A DNA stretch of 37,810 nucleotides from an uncultured Clostridia bacterium (lineage in GTDB: Bacteria > Bacillota > Clostridia > TANB77 > CAG-508): the NCBI GenBank assembly GCA_944391015.1, contig CALXRZ010000010.1, positions 1-37,810 on the forward strand. The letters are read 5' to 3'. How positions within the stretch are numbered: the first letter of the stretch is position 1; each line of letters opens with the position of its first letter. The notes under the pieces are model-generated. The model saw nothing but the letters and a program-made list of their open reading frames with translations, was not told where the DNA came from and made no database searches. Positions 1-8,998 of this stretch are shown here, one piece after another. Made by a program: the position numbers and the translations under genes.

Positions 1-75
1 TTTTTGAAAAAAATTGTAAAATTTTATCTTTTAAAGTTAACATTGATAAAATACTATAAACCAAGCAAAAAAACA

Positions 76-663
76 TTAAAAAATCAATCCAGTATTTGTT
101 CCAAGCACTTTTCCAATAATGGTATATTTAGAATCTTCAGTTAAGGTAATATCATCAAAATCTTTATTATCTGCTCTTAATACTAAAGCATCCTTTCTTA
201 TAATATATCTTCTAAAAATAATTTTTCCATCGTACTCAAACAATCCAATATCTTTATATTCTAAAGGAGAATTGAACTCAATAAAAGCATAAACTCCTTC
301 TTCTAATCGTGGTGACATAGAATTATCAGGAACTTTTAAAGCCAAACAAGCACTAGGAAAGTCAACAGGACATTCCATAAAAGAGTCTACAGAACTAACT
401 GCTAGTATTTTATTGTAAGAAATATGTTCAGACATTTTGTTTAAATGTTGTTCCTCATTTAGTACCTTATCATATGTATACATCAAAGGTTGGTAAGGAA
501 TCTCTAAAGCTCTACATATAGATTTTAAAGCTCTATGGCTAGGGTTTCTTTCTTCATTTTCAATATGAGCAATATGACCAACATTTATATTGGTTCTCCT
601 TGCAAGTTCAGACTTTGTAATATTTTTTTCTTCACGTATTCTAGATATTAGTTCTCCTATCAT
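76..663 (-). CDS. XRE-family HTH regulator with S24/LexA-like C-terminal domain
   Basis: 195-aa cytoplasmic DNA-binding regulator. Residues 3-60 form a Cro/CI-type helix-turn-helix (KSELARRTNINVGHIAHIE). Residues 85-195 resemble a peptidase S24/LexA fold: D-N-S115-M matches the usual G-D-S-M serine site. The position that aligns with the catalytic lysine (the V-K-R motif of LexA) reads F-R151-R, so self-cleavage may be lost; this is my alignment by eye. Start choice: a TTG 9 nt upstream at 670-672 directly abuts the AGAGAGG ribosome site, while the ATG at 661-663 sits 9 nt from it, so the ATG is preferred. It is divergent from the VanW-type gene; the A/T-rich spacer between them may be its operator. 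Target genes are unknown. Confidence 0.85.
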   Translation of the reverse strand: MIGELISRIREEKNITKSELARRTNINVGHIAHIENEERNPSHRALKSICRALEIPYQPLMYTYDKVLNEEQHLNKMSEHISYNKILAVSSVDSFMECPVDFPSACLALKVPDNSMSPRLEEGVYAFIEFNSPLEYKDIGLFEYDGKIIFRRYIIRKDALVLRADNKDFDDITLTEDSKYTIIGKVLGTNTGLIF

Positions 664-695
664 TTGTATCAACCTCTCTCTTAAAATTATTTTAT

Positions 696-724
696 ATTAT
701 ATCGAAAAACAAAATAAAAGTCTA
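696..724 (-). promoter_or_regulatory. Sigma-A-type promoter of the XRE regulator
   Basis: On the minus strand TAGACT (724-719) and TATAAT (701-696) are separated by 17 nt. The -10 lies about 33 nt upstream of the ATG at 663. The -35 matches TTGACA at four of six positions. Confidence 0.55.
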
Positions 725-765
725 GTTAAAAAAACATTTTTTGTAAAAATATGAAGAAAAATATG

Positions 766-794
766 TTGTAAAAAAAATATACTTATGGTAATAT
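766..794 (+). promoter_or_regulatory. Sigma-A-type promoter of the VanW/G5 gene
   Basis: TTGTAA (766-771), a 17-nt spacer, then TAATAT (789-794), about 50 nt before the ATG at 844. Two TTGTAAAAA-like direct repeats (741-749 and 766-774) could be operator half-sites for the divergent XRE regulator; that is inference. Confidence 0.5.
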
Positions 795-843
795 AAAAGC
801 GGAAGAATGTATAAAATTTATTAAGATAGGAGAAATAGATTTT

Positions 844-2547
844 ATGGATGAAAATAAGGACCAACAAGAGAAAATAAGCACTAAAGATAATAAGAAGAAA
901 GAAAAAAGTAAAACAAATATTGAAGCAAAACCCAAAATAGAAAACAATAAAAACAAAAGATCTACTATGTGCATAGTTTTGGTATCTGTTATAGTAATTT
1001 TAGTACTTTTAATTTCAGTAATTTTCTCTTTAATAAATATAAATAACGAAAACATATTAAACAATGTGTCAATTATGGGAATAGATGTTAGTAATATGAC
1101 ACAAGAAAAGGCTAAAGCTGCGGTTAGTGAAGTAGTAAACTCAAAACTAGGAGAAGAAATAGTTCTAAAAAAAGATGATTACGAAACCAGTTTTAACGCA
1201 AATCAAATAAGTGCGCAGTTTGATGTAGATGTAGCAGTGAATGAAGCATTTAACATTGGAAGAGATGGAAATATTATTACAAATAACTATGGAATTTTAA
1301 GCACAATGTTATTTGGAAGAAATATAGATTGCAGTTTTAACTATAATGAAGAAGCTTTAGACAAAAAAATTGATGATATTCAAGCAAAGCTTCCTGGTGC
1401 AGTAGTACAAAGTAGTTATTATATAGATGATGAAAACTTAGTAATAGTAAAGGGAAAAGCAGGTTTAGCTATAAACAAAGATGAACTAAAAACCAATATA
1501 ATAAACAAAATAAAAGATGTAAACACAAAATATGATATAACTACAATTCCTACAGAAGAAGTAGAGCCGGACGAAATAAATTTAGAGCAAATAAAAAACG
1601 AAATATATAAAGAGCCACAAGATGCCTACATAACAACAAACCCAACTACAGTGCATACATCTGTAAATGGAGTAGATTTTGCAGTATCTATGGAAGAAGC
1701 ACAAAAAATAATTTCTGAAGATAAAGATGAATATGTAATTCCTTTAAAAATAACCATACCAGAAAAAACACTAGAAGACTTAGGAGAAGAAGCTTTTCCA
1801 AATGAACTTGGAACATATTCAACAAGGTATGATCCAACAAATAAAAATAGAAGCAACAACCTAGAAATATCAGCAGAAAAAATAGATGGAACAATAGTAT
1901 TACCAGGTGAGACTTTTTCATATAATCAAACTGTTGGAGAAAGAACAATAGCAGAGGGATACAAAGAGGCTGGAGCTTATTCAGGTGGAAGAGTTGTGCA
2001 AGATGTTGGAGGAGGAATATGCCAAACCTCATCAACATTGTACAATGCAGTATTATTAGCAAACTTAGAAATAGTAGATAGAAGTAACCATCAATTTTTA
2101 ACCTCTTATGTTCCAGCAGGTAGAGATGCAACAGTTGCTTGGGGTTCAATAGATTTTCAATTTAAGAATACTAGAGAATACCCAATAAAAATAGAAGCAA
2201 GTGTAAAAAATGGTGTGTGTACAATGAGCATATATGGAATAAAAGAGGAAACTGAATATGAAGTTGTTATACAGCCTGTAGTTCTTTCATACATTCCATA
2301 TACAACAAAATATGAAGATGACCCTACTTTGGAAGAGGGAAAAGAAGTTGTCGAACAATCTGGATACACAGGTTGCACAAGTGAAACATACAAAATTATA
2401 AAGCTAAATGGAGAAGTGGTTTCTAAAACATTGCTTTCTAAAGATACGTATGACCCAATGACAAGAATAATACGAAGAGGAACTAAGAAAGTACAAAATG
2501 TAAATGCGGATATAGAAGATGTTGAAAAAAACAACGAAAACACATAA
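844..2547 (+). CDS. Membrane-anchored VanW-domain protein with C-terminal G5 domain
   Basis: 567 aa. A lysine-rich cytoplasmic N-terminus (1-40) is followed by one transmembrane helix (about 42-65). An extracellular region resembles the YoaR/PG_binding_4 repeats (about 80-320). A VanW domain (about 325-465) includes ETFSYNQTVGERT and GGGICQTSSTLYNAV. A G5-like beta module (about 472-547) and an acidic tail follow. Proteins of this architecture are surface exposed and thought to contact peptidoglycan; the biochemical role of VanW domains is unsettled, and this is not evidence of vancomycin resistance. A ribosome site (AGGAGAAA) lies 9-10 nt before the ATG. Just past the stop, the +1 frame continues for 19 further acidic codons to 2605, so the natural tail may be longer. 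A terminator follows at once, so the gene appears monocistronic. Confidence 0.85.
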   Translation: MDENKDQQEKISTKDNKKKEKSKTNIEAKPKIENNKNKRSTMCIVLVSVIVILVLLISVIFSLININNENILNNVSIMGIDVSNMTQEKAKAAVSEVVNSKLGEEIVLKKDDYETSFNANQISAQFDVDVAVNEAFNIGRDGNIITNNYGILSTMLFGRNIDCSFNYNEEALDKKIDDIQAKLPGAVVQSSYYIDDENLVIVKGKAGLAINKDELKTNIINKIKDVNTKYDITTIPTEEVEPDEINLEQIKNEIYKEPQDAYITTNPTTVHTSVNGVDFAVSMEEAQKIISEDKDEYVIPLKITIPEKTLEDLGEEAFPNELGTYSTRYDPTNKNRSNNLEISAEKIDGTIVLPGETFSYNQTVGERTIAEGYKEAGAYSGGRVVQDVGGGICQTSSTLYNAVLLANLEIVDRSNHQFLTSYVPAGRDATVAWGSIDFQFKNTREYPIKIEASVKNGVCTMSIYGIKEETEYEVVIQPVVLSYIPYTTKYEDDPTLEEGKEVVEQSGYTGCTSETYKIIKLNGEVVSKTLLSKDTYDPMTRIIRRGTKKVQNVNADIEDVEKNNENT

Positions 2548-2605
2548 AAAAATACAAGACAATGAAGAAGATACAAAAGAAAATATAAATGAGTTAGATA
2601 ATTAG

Positions 2606-2634
2606 AAGAGGCATCAAAGAGATGCTTCTTTTTT
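2606..2634 (+). terminator. Rho-independent terminator of the VanW/G5 gene
   Basis: A 10-bp stem (AAGAGGCATC/GATGCTTCTT, one G-U pair) with loop AAAGA runs into TTTTTT. Confidence 0.85.
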
Positions 2635-2636
2635 GG

Positions 2637-2716
2637 TTACTGGATAACGGTTTAATACAAACCTAGGTAATATGTATATTTAGAGAATTTTTTTGTTCCT
2701 TGGTGTCGCACCTTTT
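2637..2716 (+). repeat. Truncated copy of intergenic repeat family 2
   Basis: This stretch matches, on the opposite strand, the right half of the large palindromic element at 27306-27560. Shared blocks include GGTTTAATACAAA, CTAGGTAATATGTATATTTA, AATTTTTTTG and CCTTGGTGTCGCACCT. The match stops after GCACCT, so the inner hairpin and second arm are missing. Both copies lie directly behind a transcription terminator. Confidence 0.75.
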
Positions 2717-2740
2717 TTAAAAGCCAACATAAAATAATAA

Positions 2741-2769
2741 TTGCTAATCAAATAATTTTGTTATATAAT
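2741..2769 (+). promoter_or_regulatory. Sigma-A-type promoter of the GT39-like gene
   Basis: TTGCTA (2741-2746), a 17-nt spacer and TATAAT (2764-2769), 43 nt before the ATG at 2813. Confidence 0.65.
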
Positions 2770-2812
2770 TTTACACAGATTAAAATGTTTTAATAAAAAG
2801 GGGACAACGTAA

Positions 2813-4393
2813 ATGAAGAATAAAAAAGAAACGATATTACTAGTAATTTTGTTGATATTGCAAACAATAATATTCGTTTATGTGGCAAGCAATAAACCAT
2901 ACTTGCATATAGATGAGGGGTATTCATTTGGACTTACAAACTATGACAAAGTAGAAATAATGGATAATGAAGATTTTTTCGATACGTGGCACACAAAAGA
3001 CTATTTTGAAGATTATTTAGCAGTGCAGGAGGATGAAAAGTGGGACTTTACACCGGTATATGAAAATCAAAAAAATGATGTTCATCCGCCATTATATTAT
3101 TTACTACTTAGAATATGTATGGAATTTACGAGTGGACATTATACTCCTTGGCCAGGCTTTGTATTAAATATTATTATATATTTATTTGTTACAATATTTA
3201 TGTACTTAATATTAAAAGAATTATTTAAAGATGACGAGTATGCAAATATTAAGTCTATGGTTTTAGCATTTGTAGCATCTATTACGTTAGCGTCAATTAG
3301 TAATGTAATATATATTAGAATGTATGCATTGCTAACACTTGAGGTGCTAATAACTACATACTTACATATTAAATTATTAAAAAGCGACAAACTAAACTTG
3401 AAACTGCTAATATTTATTGGAATTTCTACTCTTGCAGGGGTCCTAACACATTATTATTATTTATTATACTTAGCACCACTATACTTAGTATTTTTAATTA
3501 AATACATTAAGCAAAAACAATACAAAAAGTTACTATGCTACACTTTAACACTAATTATAGCAGGAGTAGTGTCATTACTAATATTCCCGTACTCAATAAA
3601 CCATATGTTTTTTAGCTACAGAGGGAAAGGAGTAATGGACAACTTGCACGATTCAAACCAAATTTTAACAAATTTAGGACAACAAATAAATACTTTAAAT
3701 TACTATACATTTAATAAATTAACACTTGTTATAGCAATCTTAATTATAGGAATATGGCTTTGTAACAAAATACGAAAAAAAGCTAACTTTAAATTAGAAA
3801 AAATAAAAAAAGAAATATTACTGATGATAAGCATACCTACAATATTCTACTTTTTAATAACATCTATTGCATCTCCTTGGAGAGTTTTAAGATATATGGT
3901 AGCAGTAAGTGGACTAATATTTGTACTTGCAATTTATTGGCTATATAAAGAGCTAAAAAATGGCTTTAGCAACAAAGTAACTAATATAGTCATAACAATA
4001 GTACTTGGCGCAATTTTAATTTCACCATTTATTTTAAAACTAGAGCCAGAGCTCTTATATGCAGATAGAAAAGACTTTGTGCAAGAAATTAGTGGAGAGT
4101 TAAAAAATGTACCAACAATATATTTATTTGACTCAAGTCAAAATAGACTATTTGATGACATATTAGTATTTTCGATGGTCGATAATTCATACATTGCAAA
4201 AGATATAGAATATACAGAAGAAAATATAAAAAAAATATTTGCAGATAAAGATGTATCTAACGGAGTAATTATTTTATTAGACCAAGGAGATAAAACTGAC
4301 GGAATAATAAACACTGTAAAGAATGCTTTAAACTTAGAAGATTCAAGATATTTGCAAAGATTAACTTCTTGTGATGTATATTATGTGTATTAA
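2813..4393 (+). CDS. GT39/PMT-like polytopic membrane glycosyltransferase
   Basis: 526 aa with about ten predicted membrane helices. After the first helix (6-26) an extracytoplasmic loop carries HIDEGYSFG (32-40), whose D-E pair matches the catalytic acidic motif of GT-C enzymes (ArnT/PMT type). HPPLYYLLLR, 50-60 residues later, is also typical. A WRVLRYMV segment lies in a late helix and a soluble C-terminal tail follows. Such enzymes move a sugar from a polyprenyl-phosphate carrier to a lipid, protein or polymer at the outer membrane face; donor and acceptor cannot be read here. Ribosome site AAGGGGACA lies 8 nt before the ATG. It has its own promoter and terminator, so it looks like a single-gene unit. 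Confidence 0.8.
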   Translation: MKNKKETILLVILLILQTIIFVYVASNKPYLHIDEGYSFGLTNYDKVEIMDNEDFFDTWHTKDYFEDYLAVQEDEKWDFTPVYENQKNDVHPPLYYLLLRICMEFTSGHYTPWPGFVLNIIIYLFVTIFMYLILKELFKDDEYANIKSMVLAFVASITLASISNVIYIRMYALLTLEVLITTYLHIKLLKSDKLNLKLLIFIGISTLAGVLTHYYYLLYLAPLYLVFLIKYIKQKQYKKLLCYTLTLIIAGVVSLLIFPYSINHMFFSYRGKGVMDNLHDSNQILTNLGQQINTLNYYTFNKLTLVIAILIIGIWLCNKIRKKANFKLEKIKKEILLMISIPTIFYFLITSIASPWRVLRYMVAVSGLIFVLAIYWLYKELKNGFSNKVTNIVITIVLGAILISPFILKLEPELLYADRKDFVQEISGELKNVPTIYLFDSSQNRLFDDILVFSMVDNSYIAKDIEYTEENIKKIFADKDVSNGVIILLDQGDKTDGIINTVKNALNLEDSRYLQRLTSCDVYYVY

Positions 4394-4398
4394 GAAAA

Positions 4399-4440
4399 CG
4401 TGGACAAAAAGGAATACTCCTAATTGTCCACGACTTTTTT
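4399..4440 (+). terminator. Strong Rho-independent terminator
   Basis: A 9-bp perfect stem CGTGGACAA/TTGTCCACG encloses an inner AGGA/TCCT hairpin and is followed by TTTTTT. A degenerate relative on the opposite strand (4466-4502) may help end the convergent permease transcript. Confidence 0.85.
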
Positions 4441-4511
4441 AAATTATAATTTATTATTGGTTTTAGGTGTGGGCAAATTGGAGAGACCTTTTTATCCACG
4501 TGTTACTAAAA

Positions 4512-7070
4512 TTATACGTTATCTCTTCTAATAGTTTCAATAATATTCTGCTTGTTAATTTTTCTTAAAGCATACAACATAATTAAACCAAGTATGATGC
4601 TTACTGCAACAATGGAAATAATAATACCATTTATAGGAGGCATATACTCCATAACAACATTTGTACTAAATGCTATATGAACTATATATGAAAATACAAG
4701 TCCAAGAGGGATGCCAATAATTAACGATTTAAAGCCTAAAAATACATTTTCTAGCATAATCATCCTATTAAATTCTTTTTTTGTCATACCAATAGATTTT
4801 AAATGAGCAAATTCTTTTTGCCTCAATTCCATACTTGTTGTAATTGTGTTAAAAATATTTGTTATTCCAATAAGTGCAGTTATTATAATAAATGTGTATA
4901 GAAAAATAGAAATTGCTGTATAAATTGCTCTTTGCTCTACGCCTATATTATCTACATTTTCTATGTAATAGTAATTGTCTGAATAGTTTTCTTTTATATA
5001 TTCTATCAACTCTTTAGAATTATCTGTAACAATATATAAATTAGCATCTTTACGAATATAATTACTATCTAGTGACTTTGTATATTCATCAAATAGTTCA
5101 TCGCTAATAACTAAAGTGGCATAAAATGCTGTTGGAAATCCAGAATTTATTCCGTGAGTGCCTAAAGGTTCTTTATTAGTTACTTCAGCTATTTCTATTG
5201 GAAATTTTTGTTCATTATCAGAACTAGAAATTTCTATATTATCGCCTTTTTGATAATCATATATTCTAAATGTAACTAATCTGTCTTTTCCATCTATTTC
5301 TGCATATGAAGTTATATAGTCAAGTAATATACCTTTATCTTTTACATCTTCATAATTTAAACCTAATTTGTTAATATATCTTTCATATTCTTGTCTACCA
5401 AAAACTACTAAATCAATATAAGGATAATCAGCAAAATCATTTTTAGTATCAAGAGTTTTAGCATCATTAGAAAAATGATTTTTACCATCCACTATTTGGC
5501 CAGATAACTGCCTAACTATTGAATAAGTTTTTATATTTGAATCTTGTGTAATTTCTAGTAAATCATCATAATTTTTTCCGCTTATATAAATATTAAAGTC
5601 ATAATTTGCATAGTATAAGTCAACTGTTTCAAAGGCATAATTGTTAAAAGTAATTATTGCAATAAATGCAGATATACTCATAATAAGCGATACTACAGTA
5701 GTTCTATAACTTCTTTTGTTACGTTTTAAATTCTTATAAGCAATAACTCCACCAATACCAAATAGTTTCTTTATCCATTTTGGTGATTTAATTTTTTTAG
5801 ACTTGATTTTTATATCTTTATTACTCATAATAGCTTCCATTGGCGAAATTTTAGAAGCTATTTTAGCAGATTTTCTTGCAGATAAGTAAACGGTTAAGGC
5901 ACTAAATACTATTGCAAATGCTATAGCAATTATATTAGTAGAAAATATAAATTTCATACCAAATATTTCATCTGTCAACTTATTCTGTATAAATTGTAAA
6001 AGCAAATAAATTGAGCCTATTCCAAGCAAAATACCAATAGGAATGCCAATAATACCTAAAATAAGGGCTTCATATAGTACATTTCTTCTAATTTGTTTAG
6101 GAGTTGTGCCAATAGATGCAAGCATACCATATTGCTTAACTTTTTCTGTAATAGATATGCTAAAGCTATTTTTTATACAATATGCAGAAATAAGGATAAT
6201 TATTATTAAAACAACTATAGCTACAGTATATAGCATTTGAGCAGTTTGGTCTTTATCATCGCCTAATTCCATTGAAATTAAACTATAATTTGGAGCACAT
6301 TCATATTTGTTGTCCTCATTTTTTAATATATTTTCTTCTGTTTCACTTATAGTCTTGGCTTGAGCATTTTTATAAGTGTTTTCATCTAACTCTAAAATAT
6401 TAACTATTGTATCAATCCTTTTTGCTAAATTAGAAAAGCGTAAATAAATATCATAATTTCCACTTAAATTATTATTATCGATGTGAGAAATAAAAGTATA
6501 ACATTTATTAGAAGCATTAGCAGAAGTCATTGGCTCAATTTGTTGATTTGTAATATTTACTATACCAACCAAAGAATAATCCTTTGTTTTATTTTCTTCT
6601 CCTGGAATAGGTAATGTTATTCTTGAGCCAATAGTAAGATTTAGATTTTCATTTTTTACTAATTGACTTGAAATTGCAACTTCGTTTTCATTTTCTGGTA
6701 ACCAGCCGTCTACCAATTCAATGCCTAAATTTTGTAAAGCTCCATCAGAGAAGTTAAGCATTTGTACAGGAAATGTATGTTGGTCATCGGTATAAACGGT
6801 AAAACCATCGTTCTGCGTGGTATAGGAAAGTTCGATATTATCCAAATTTTGAATTCTATTTAAATCATCTACAGGAACATTTGCCACAACAAAGTGATAA
6901 TTCCCAAAATGTTCCCTAGTATATGCTAAAGTTGATGCCTGGAAACTAGCAAGTAAAGTTGTTACACCAGTCATTAAAGCTGTTGCTAGTATAATGCCAA
7001 TAATGGTAACTATAGTTCGTTTTTTATTTAACTTCAAATTTTTAATAGTTAGTTTATTTAATATATCCAT
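4512..7070 (-). CDS. ABC transporter permease with two FtsX domains
   Basis: 852 aa. The N-terminal helix (about 17-40) is followed by a MacB-like extracytoplasmic domain, a three-helix FtsX block (about 280-400), a fourth helix leading into a second extracytoplasmic domain (about 450-700), and a second FtsX block (about 715-840). The duplicated FtsX layout is that of large FtsX/MacB-like and BceB-related exporters, which act on lipoproteins or peptide antibiotics, or serve as envelope sensors; the substrate is not identifiable. A GGA-type ribosome site lies 8 nt before the ATG. The gene lies 93 nt downstream of its ATPase on the same strand, so the two form one transporter. No adjacent two-component system is present, unlike typical BceRS-BceAB loci. 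Confidence 0.9.
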   Translation of the reverse strand: MDILNKLTIKNLKLNKKRTIVTIIGIILATALMTGVTTLLASFQASTLAYTREHFGNYHFVVANVPVDDLNRIQNLDNIELSYTTQNDGFTVYTDDQHTFPVQMLNFSDGALQNLGIELVDGWLPENENEVAISSQLVKNENLNLTIGSRITLPIPGEENKTKDYSLVGIVNITNQQIEPMTSANASNKCYTFISHIDNNNLSGNYDIYLRFSNLAKRIDTIVNILELDENTYKNAQAKTISETEENILKNEDNKYECAPNYSLISMELGDDKDQTAQMLYTVAIVVLIIIILISAYCIKNSFSISITEKVKQYGMLASIGTTPKQIRRNVLYEALILGIIGIPIGILLGIGSIYLLLQFIQNKLTDEIFGMKFIFSTNIIAIAFAIVFSALTVYLSARKSAKIASKISPMEAIMSNKDIKIKSKKIKSPKWIKKLFGIGGVIAYKNLKRNKRSYRTTVVSLIMSISAFIAIITFNNYAFETVDLYYANYDFNIYISGKNYDDLLEITQDSNIKTYSIVRQLSGQIVDGKNHFSNDAKTLDTKNDFADYPYIDLVVFGRQEYERYINKLGLNYEDVKDKGILLDYITSYAEIDGKDRLVTFRIYDYQKGDNIEISSSDNEQKFPIEIAEVTNKEPLGTHGINSGFPTAFYATLVISDELFDEYTKSLDSNYIRKDANLYIVTDNSKELIEYIKENYSDNYYYIENVDNIGVEQRAIYTAISIFLYTFIIITALIGITNIFNTITTSMELRQKEFAHLKSIGMTKKEFNRMIMLENVFLGFKSLIIGIPLGLVFSYIVHIAFSTNVVMEYMPPINGIIISIVAVSIILGLIMLYALRKINKQNIIETIRRDNV

Positions 7071-7163
7071 TGCTTTAATCCTTTCTACAAATAATAAATT
7101 AGTTCATAAATTTTAACTAAAATTGTGAAAATCTAAAATTAAAGATTAAACCTATAGTAGCAT

Positions 7164-7835
7164 TTATTTGTTTTCTACAATTTTGCCATCTTCAATTCTA
7201 ATAATTCTATCAGCTACTTTGGCAATTTCAGGATTATGTGTTATCATTATAATCGTTTGGTTATATTTTTTATTTGAAGTTTTTAATAACTGAACAATTT
7301 CATCACTTGACTTTGAATCTAGGTTACCAGTTGGCTCATCTGCAAGGACTATAGCAGGGTGATTTATTAACGCTCTCCCTATAGCAACACGTTGTTGTTG
7401 ACCACCGGATAACTCATTAGGTAAATGCTTTCTTCTATTTTCTAAGCCTAGCACTTTTAGCAATTCGTCTAATTCCTCTTTTGGAACATCTTTTCTATCT
7501 AAATCGCAAGGCAAAGTAATATTTTCTTCAACATTTAAAATAGGAATTAAATTATAAAATTGATAGATTAGCCCAACTTCTCTTCTACGAAAAATAGCGA
7601 GCTCATCATCTTTTAGAGAATAAATATCTTTTCCATTAACAAAAACTTTACCAGAAGTAGGCCTGTCCACACCACCTAGTAGATGCAGTAAAGTTGATTT
7701 ACCACTACCAGAACTACCCACAATGGCAATAAATTCGCCACTTTCTACAGAAAAAGACATATTATTTACAGCAATTACTTCACTTTCATTTTTACCATAT
7801 TTTTTTGTTAAATTTTCTACTTTTAATATTTCCAT
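7164..7835 (-). CDS. ABC transporter ATP-binding subunit (MacB/LolD type)
   Basis: 223-aa cytoplasmic ATPase that energises the downstream permease. Visible motifs: Walker A GSSGSGKST (40-48), Q-loop YQFYN (91-95), signature LSGGQQQR (142-149), Walker B VLADEPTGNLDS and H-switch ITHNP. Length and motifs match the LolD/MacB/BceA branch. Start choice: an ATG at 7839-7841 overlaps the AGGAGG ribosome site, while the in-frame ATG at 7833-7835 is 6 nt from it, so the latter is used. A TATAAT on the minus strand at about 7856-7861 is the likely -10. Confidence 0.92.
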   Translation of the reverse strand: MEILKVENLTKKYGKNESEVIAVNNMSFSVESGEFIAIVGSSGSGKSTLLHLLGGVDRPTSGKVFVNGKDIYSLKDDELAIFRRREVGLIYQFYNLIPILNVEENITLPCDLDRKDVPKEELDELLKVLGLENRRKHLPNELSGGQQQRVAIGRALINHPAIVLADEPTGNLDSKSSDEIVQLLKTSNKKYNQTIIMITHNPEIAKVADRIIRIEDGKIVENK

Positions 7836-8008
7836 ATGCATCCTCCTTTTTTAGTTATTATACACTATATAAATGTGAAAGTATATAAATTAAAAGTAAG
7901 ATATGAAAAATAAGTTCATTTTATTACAAAATAATTTAATAAAAAATGCAACAAAATGGTGATAAAATTATATCTAATATATAGATGGCATAGAAAGGGG
8001 AAAAAATA

Positions 8009-8143
8009 ATGAATAATGATAAATTACAAGGACTTAAATATAAATTCAATATAGAAGGAAAAATAATAATTAGTAAATGTAGACCATACTATTTAATAGC
8101 ACGGCCTACATTTATTAATATAAACAACAAAGTAGCCAAATAA
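8009..8143 (+). CDS. Possible 44-aa small protein, unrecognised
   Basis: An ATG preceded by GAAAGGGG (9 nt) opens 44 codons with a basic, mildly hydrophobic product (ends NINNKVAK) of no recognised family. The upstream block (AACAAAATG ... CATAGAA-GGG) closely resembles the leader of the ECF sigma gene at 10413-10460, with a 2-nt length difference. That suggests a shared or duplicated expression signal. The region also folds (TGTAG near 8079 with CTACA near 8109), so a small RNA or a gene remnant is equally possible. Confidence 0.3.
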   Translation: MNNDKLQGLKYKFNIEGKIIISKCRPYYLIARPTFININNKVAK

Positions 8144-8291
8144 TTGTATTACCATTTCTTCTCTTGCCTAGAGACTTTGTTATATTTTTATTTTATCATT
8201 TTTAATTTTTAGACAATCATTTCCATAATATTTCATATTTTTGTCGAATTTTTCGTTTCATAAATAAATTTAAATAAGTTATATACTTAAA

Positions 8292-8996
8292 TTATTTCTC
8301 AACTAGGTTACTTGTTACATATTTATTTGTGTCATAATCAAAAATGGTATTATTATTTATTTTTCGGATTCCGTAATAAGAAGCACTTGCATAGAATTGA
8401 CCATCACGAAGCCCTAAAAATAAAAGATACTCATTATTATTATTTGAGCTAAAATCTAGTTTGTCTTCTGGAGCATATTCTTGAATTACATAGTAATTAC
8501 TTCTTTCTTTAGGGGAAACATTCTCGAACTCTCCATCTTTTACAGTATGATTATTATTCATATATTCACTTAAAGTAACTGCCCCTCCTAGAGTGTCGAC
8601 TATAATATTGTCATCTACATTTACATCAGAAGTATTTTTTAATATTTTTACAGTATCGAATTGTATTTTTGTATGAATACTAACTCCTGGCACGTATGTC
8701 TCAACATTTTTATCAAATCTTCCAATCATTACCAAATCAGCATTTTCGTATAAATTTTCTATTGTTGGCTCATAAATAAACATACCTTCTCCATAAATAT
8801 AAAATATTTTGTCGCTATCAATATTCTTCTTTATTTCTGAAATACTTAAGCACTTATTATCTTCAATGATACTATCGTCTTGTTGAGAAGCAATTGAAGT
8901 TTCATAATTATTGAACTTTGAATTTATTATAAATACAGTGATTGCTATTAGTAGAAGACTAATAAATAATATACTAATTATTTTTTTATTTCTCAT
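8292..8996 (-). CDS. Membrane-anchored protease-partner protein, copy A
   Basis: 234 aa with an N-terminal helix (about 5-24, signal anchor) and an extracellular, probably beta-rich domain. It is clearly paralogous to the 242-aa protein at 11857-12585. Shared blocks include EPTxxxLYxxxDxxxIGxF, a T-x-F-x-T-V/I-x-x-L-K-N strand, ANYYVxQEFAP-like and EYLLFL segments, and YGIRxIxNN near the end. It starts 2 nt after the metalloprotease pseudogene, with GGAGGTG inside the protease end, so the two were translationally coupled. Family not recognised. The conserved pairing with a metalloprotease suggests an inhibitor, chaperone, substrate or localisation partner; that is inference. Confidence 0.75.
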   Translation of the reverse strand: MRNKKIISILFISLLLIAITVFIINSKFNNYETSIASQQDDSIIEDNKCLSISEIKKNIDSDKIFYIYGEGMFIYEPTIENLYENADLVMIGRFDKNVETYVPGVSIHTKIQFDTVKILKNTSDVNVDDNIIVDTLGGAVTLSEYMNNNHTVKDGEFENVSPKERSNYYVIQEYAPEDKLDFSSNNNNEYLLFLGLRDGQFYASASYYGIRKINNNTIFDYDTNKYVTSNLVEK

Positions 8997-8998
8997 AT

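Noticed and set aside
670..672. TTG start giving a 198-aa XRE regulator
   Set aside because: The ribosome site directly abuts the TTG; the ATG at 661-663 has a normal 9-nt spacing.
1688..2149. 153-aa leucine-rich minus-strand ORF inside the VanW gene
   Set aside because: Antisense shadow of an AT-rich coding region; no ribosome site, and the plus frame has recognisable domains.
4466..4502. Second copy of the GTGGAC terminator for the permease gene
   Set aside because: On the minus strand it resembles the 4399 terminator, but the stem has several mismatches and no T-run follows, so it is not listed as a terminator.
4512..7835. Bce-type antibiotic detoxification module with two-component system
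   Set aside because: The transporter is of the right general class, but no sensor kinase or response regulator is adjacent, so a resistance role is not claimed.
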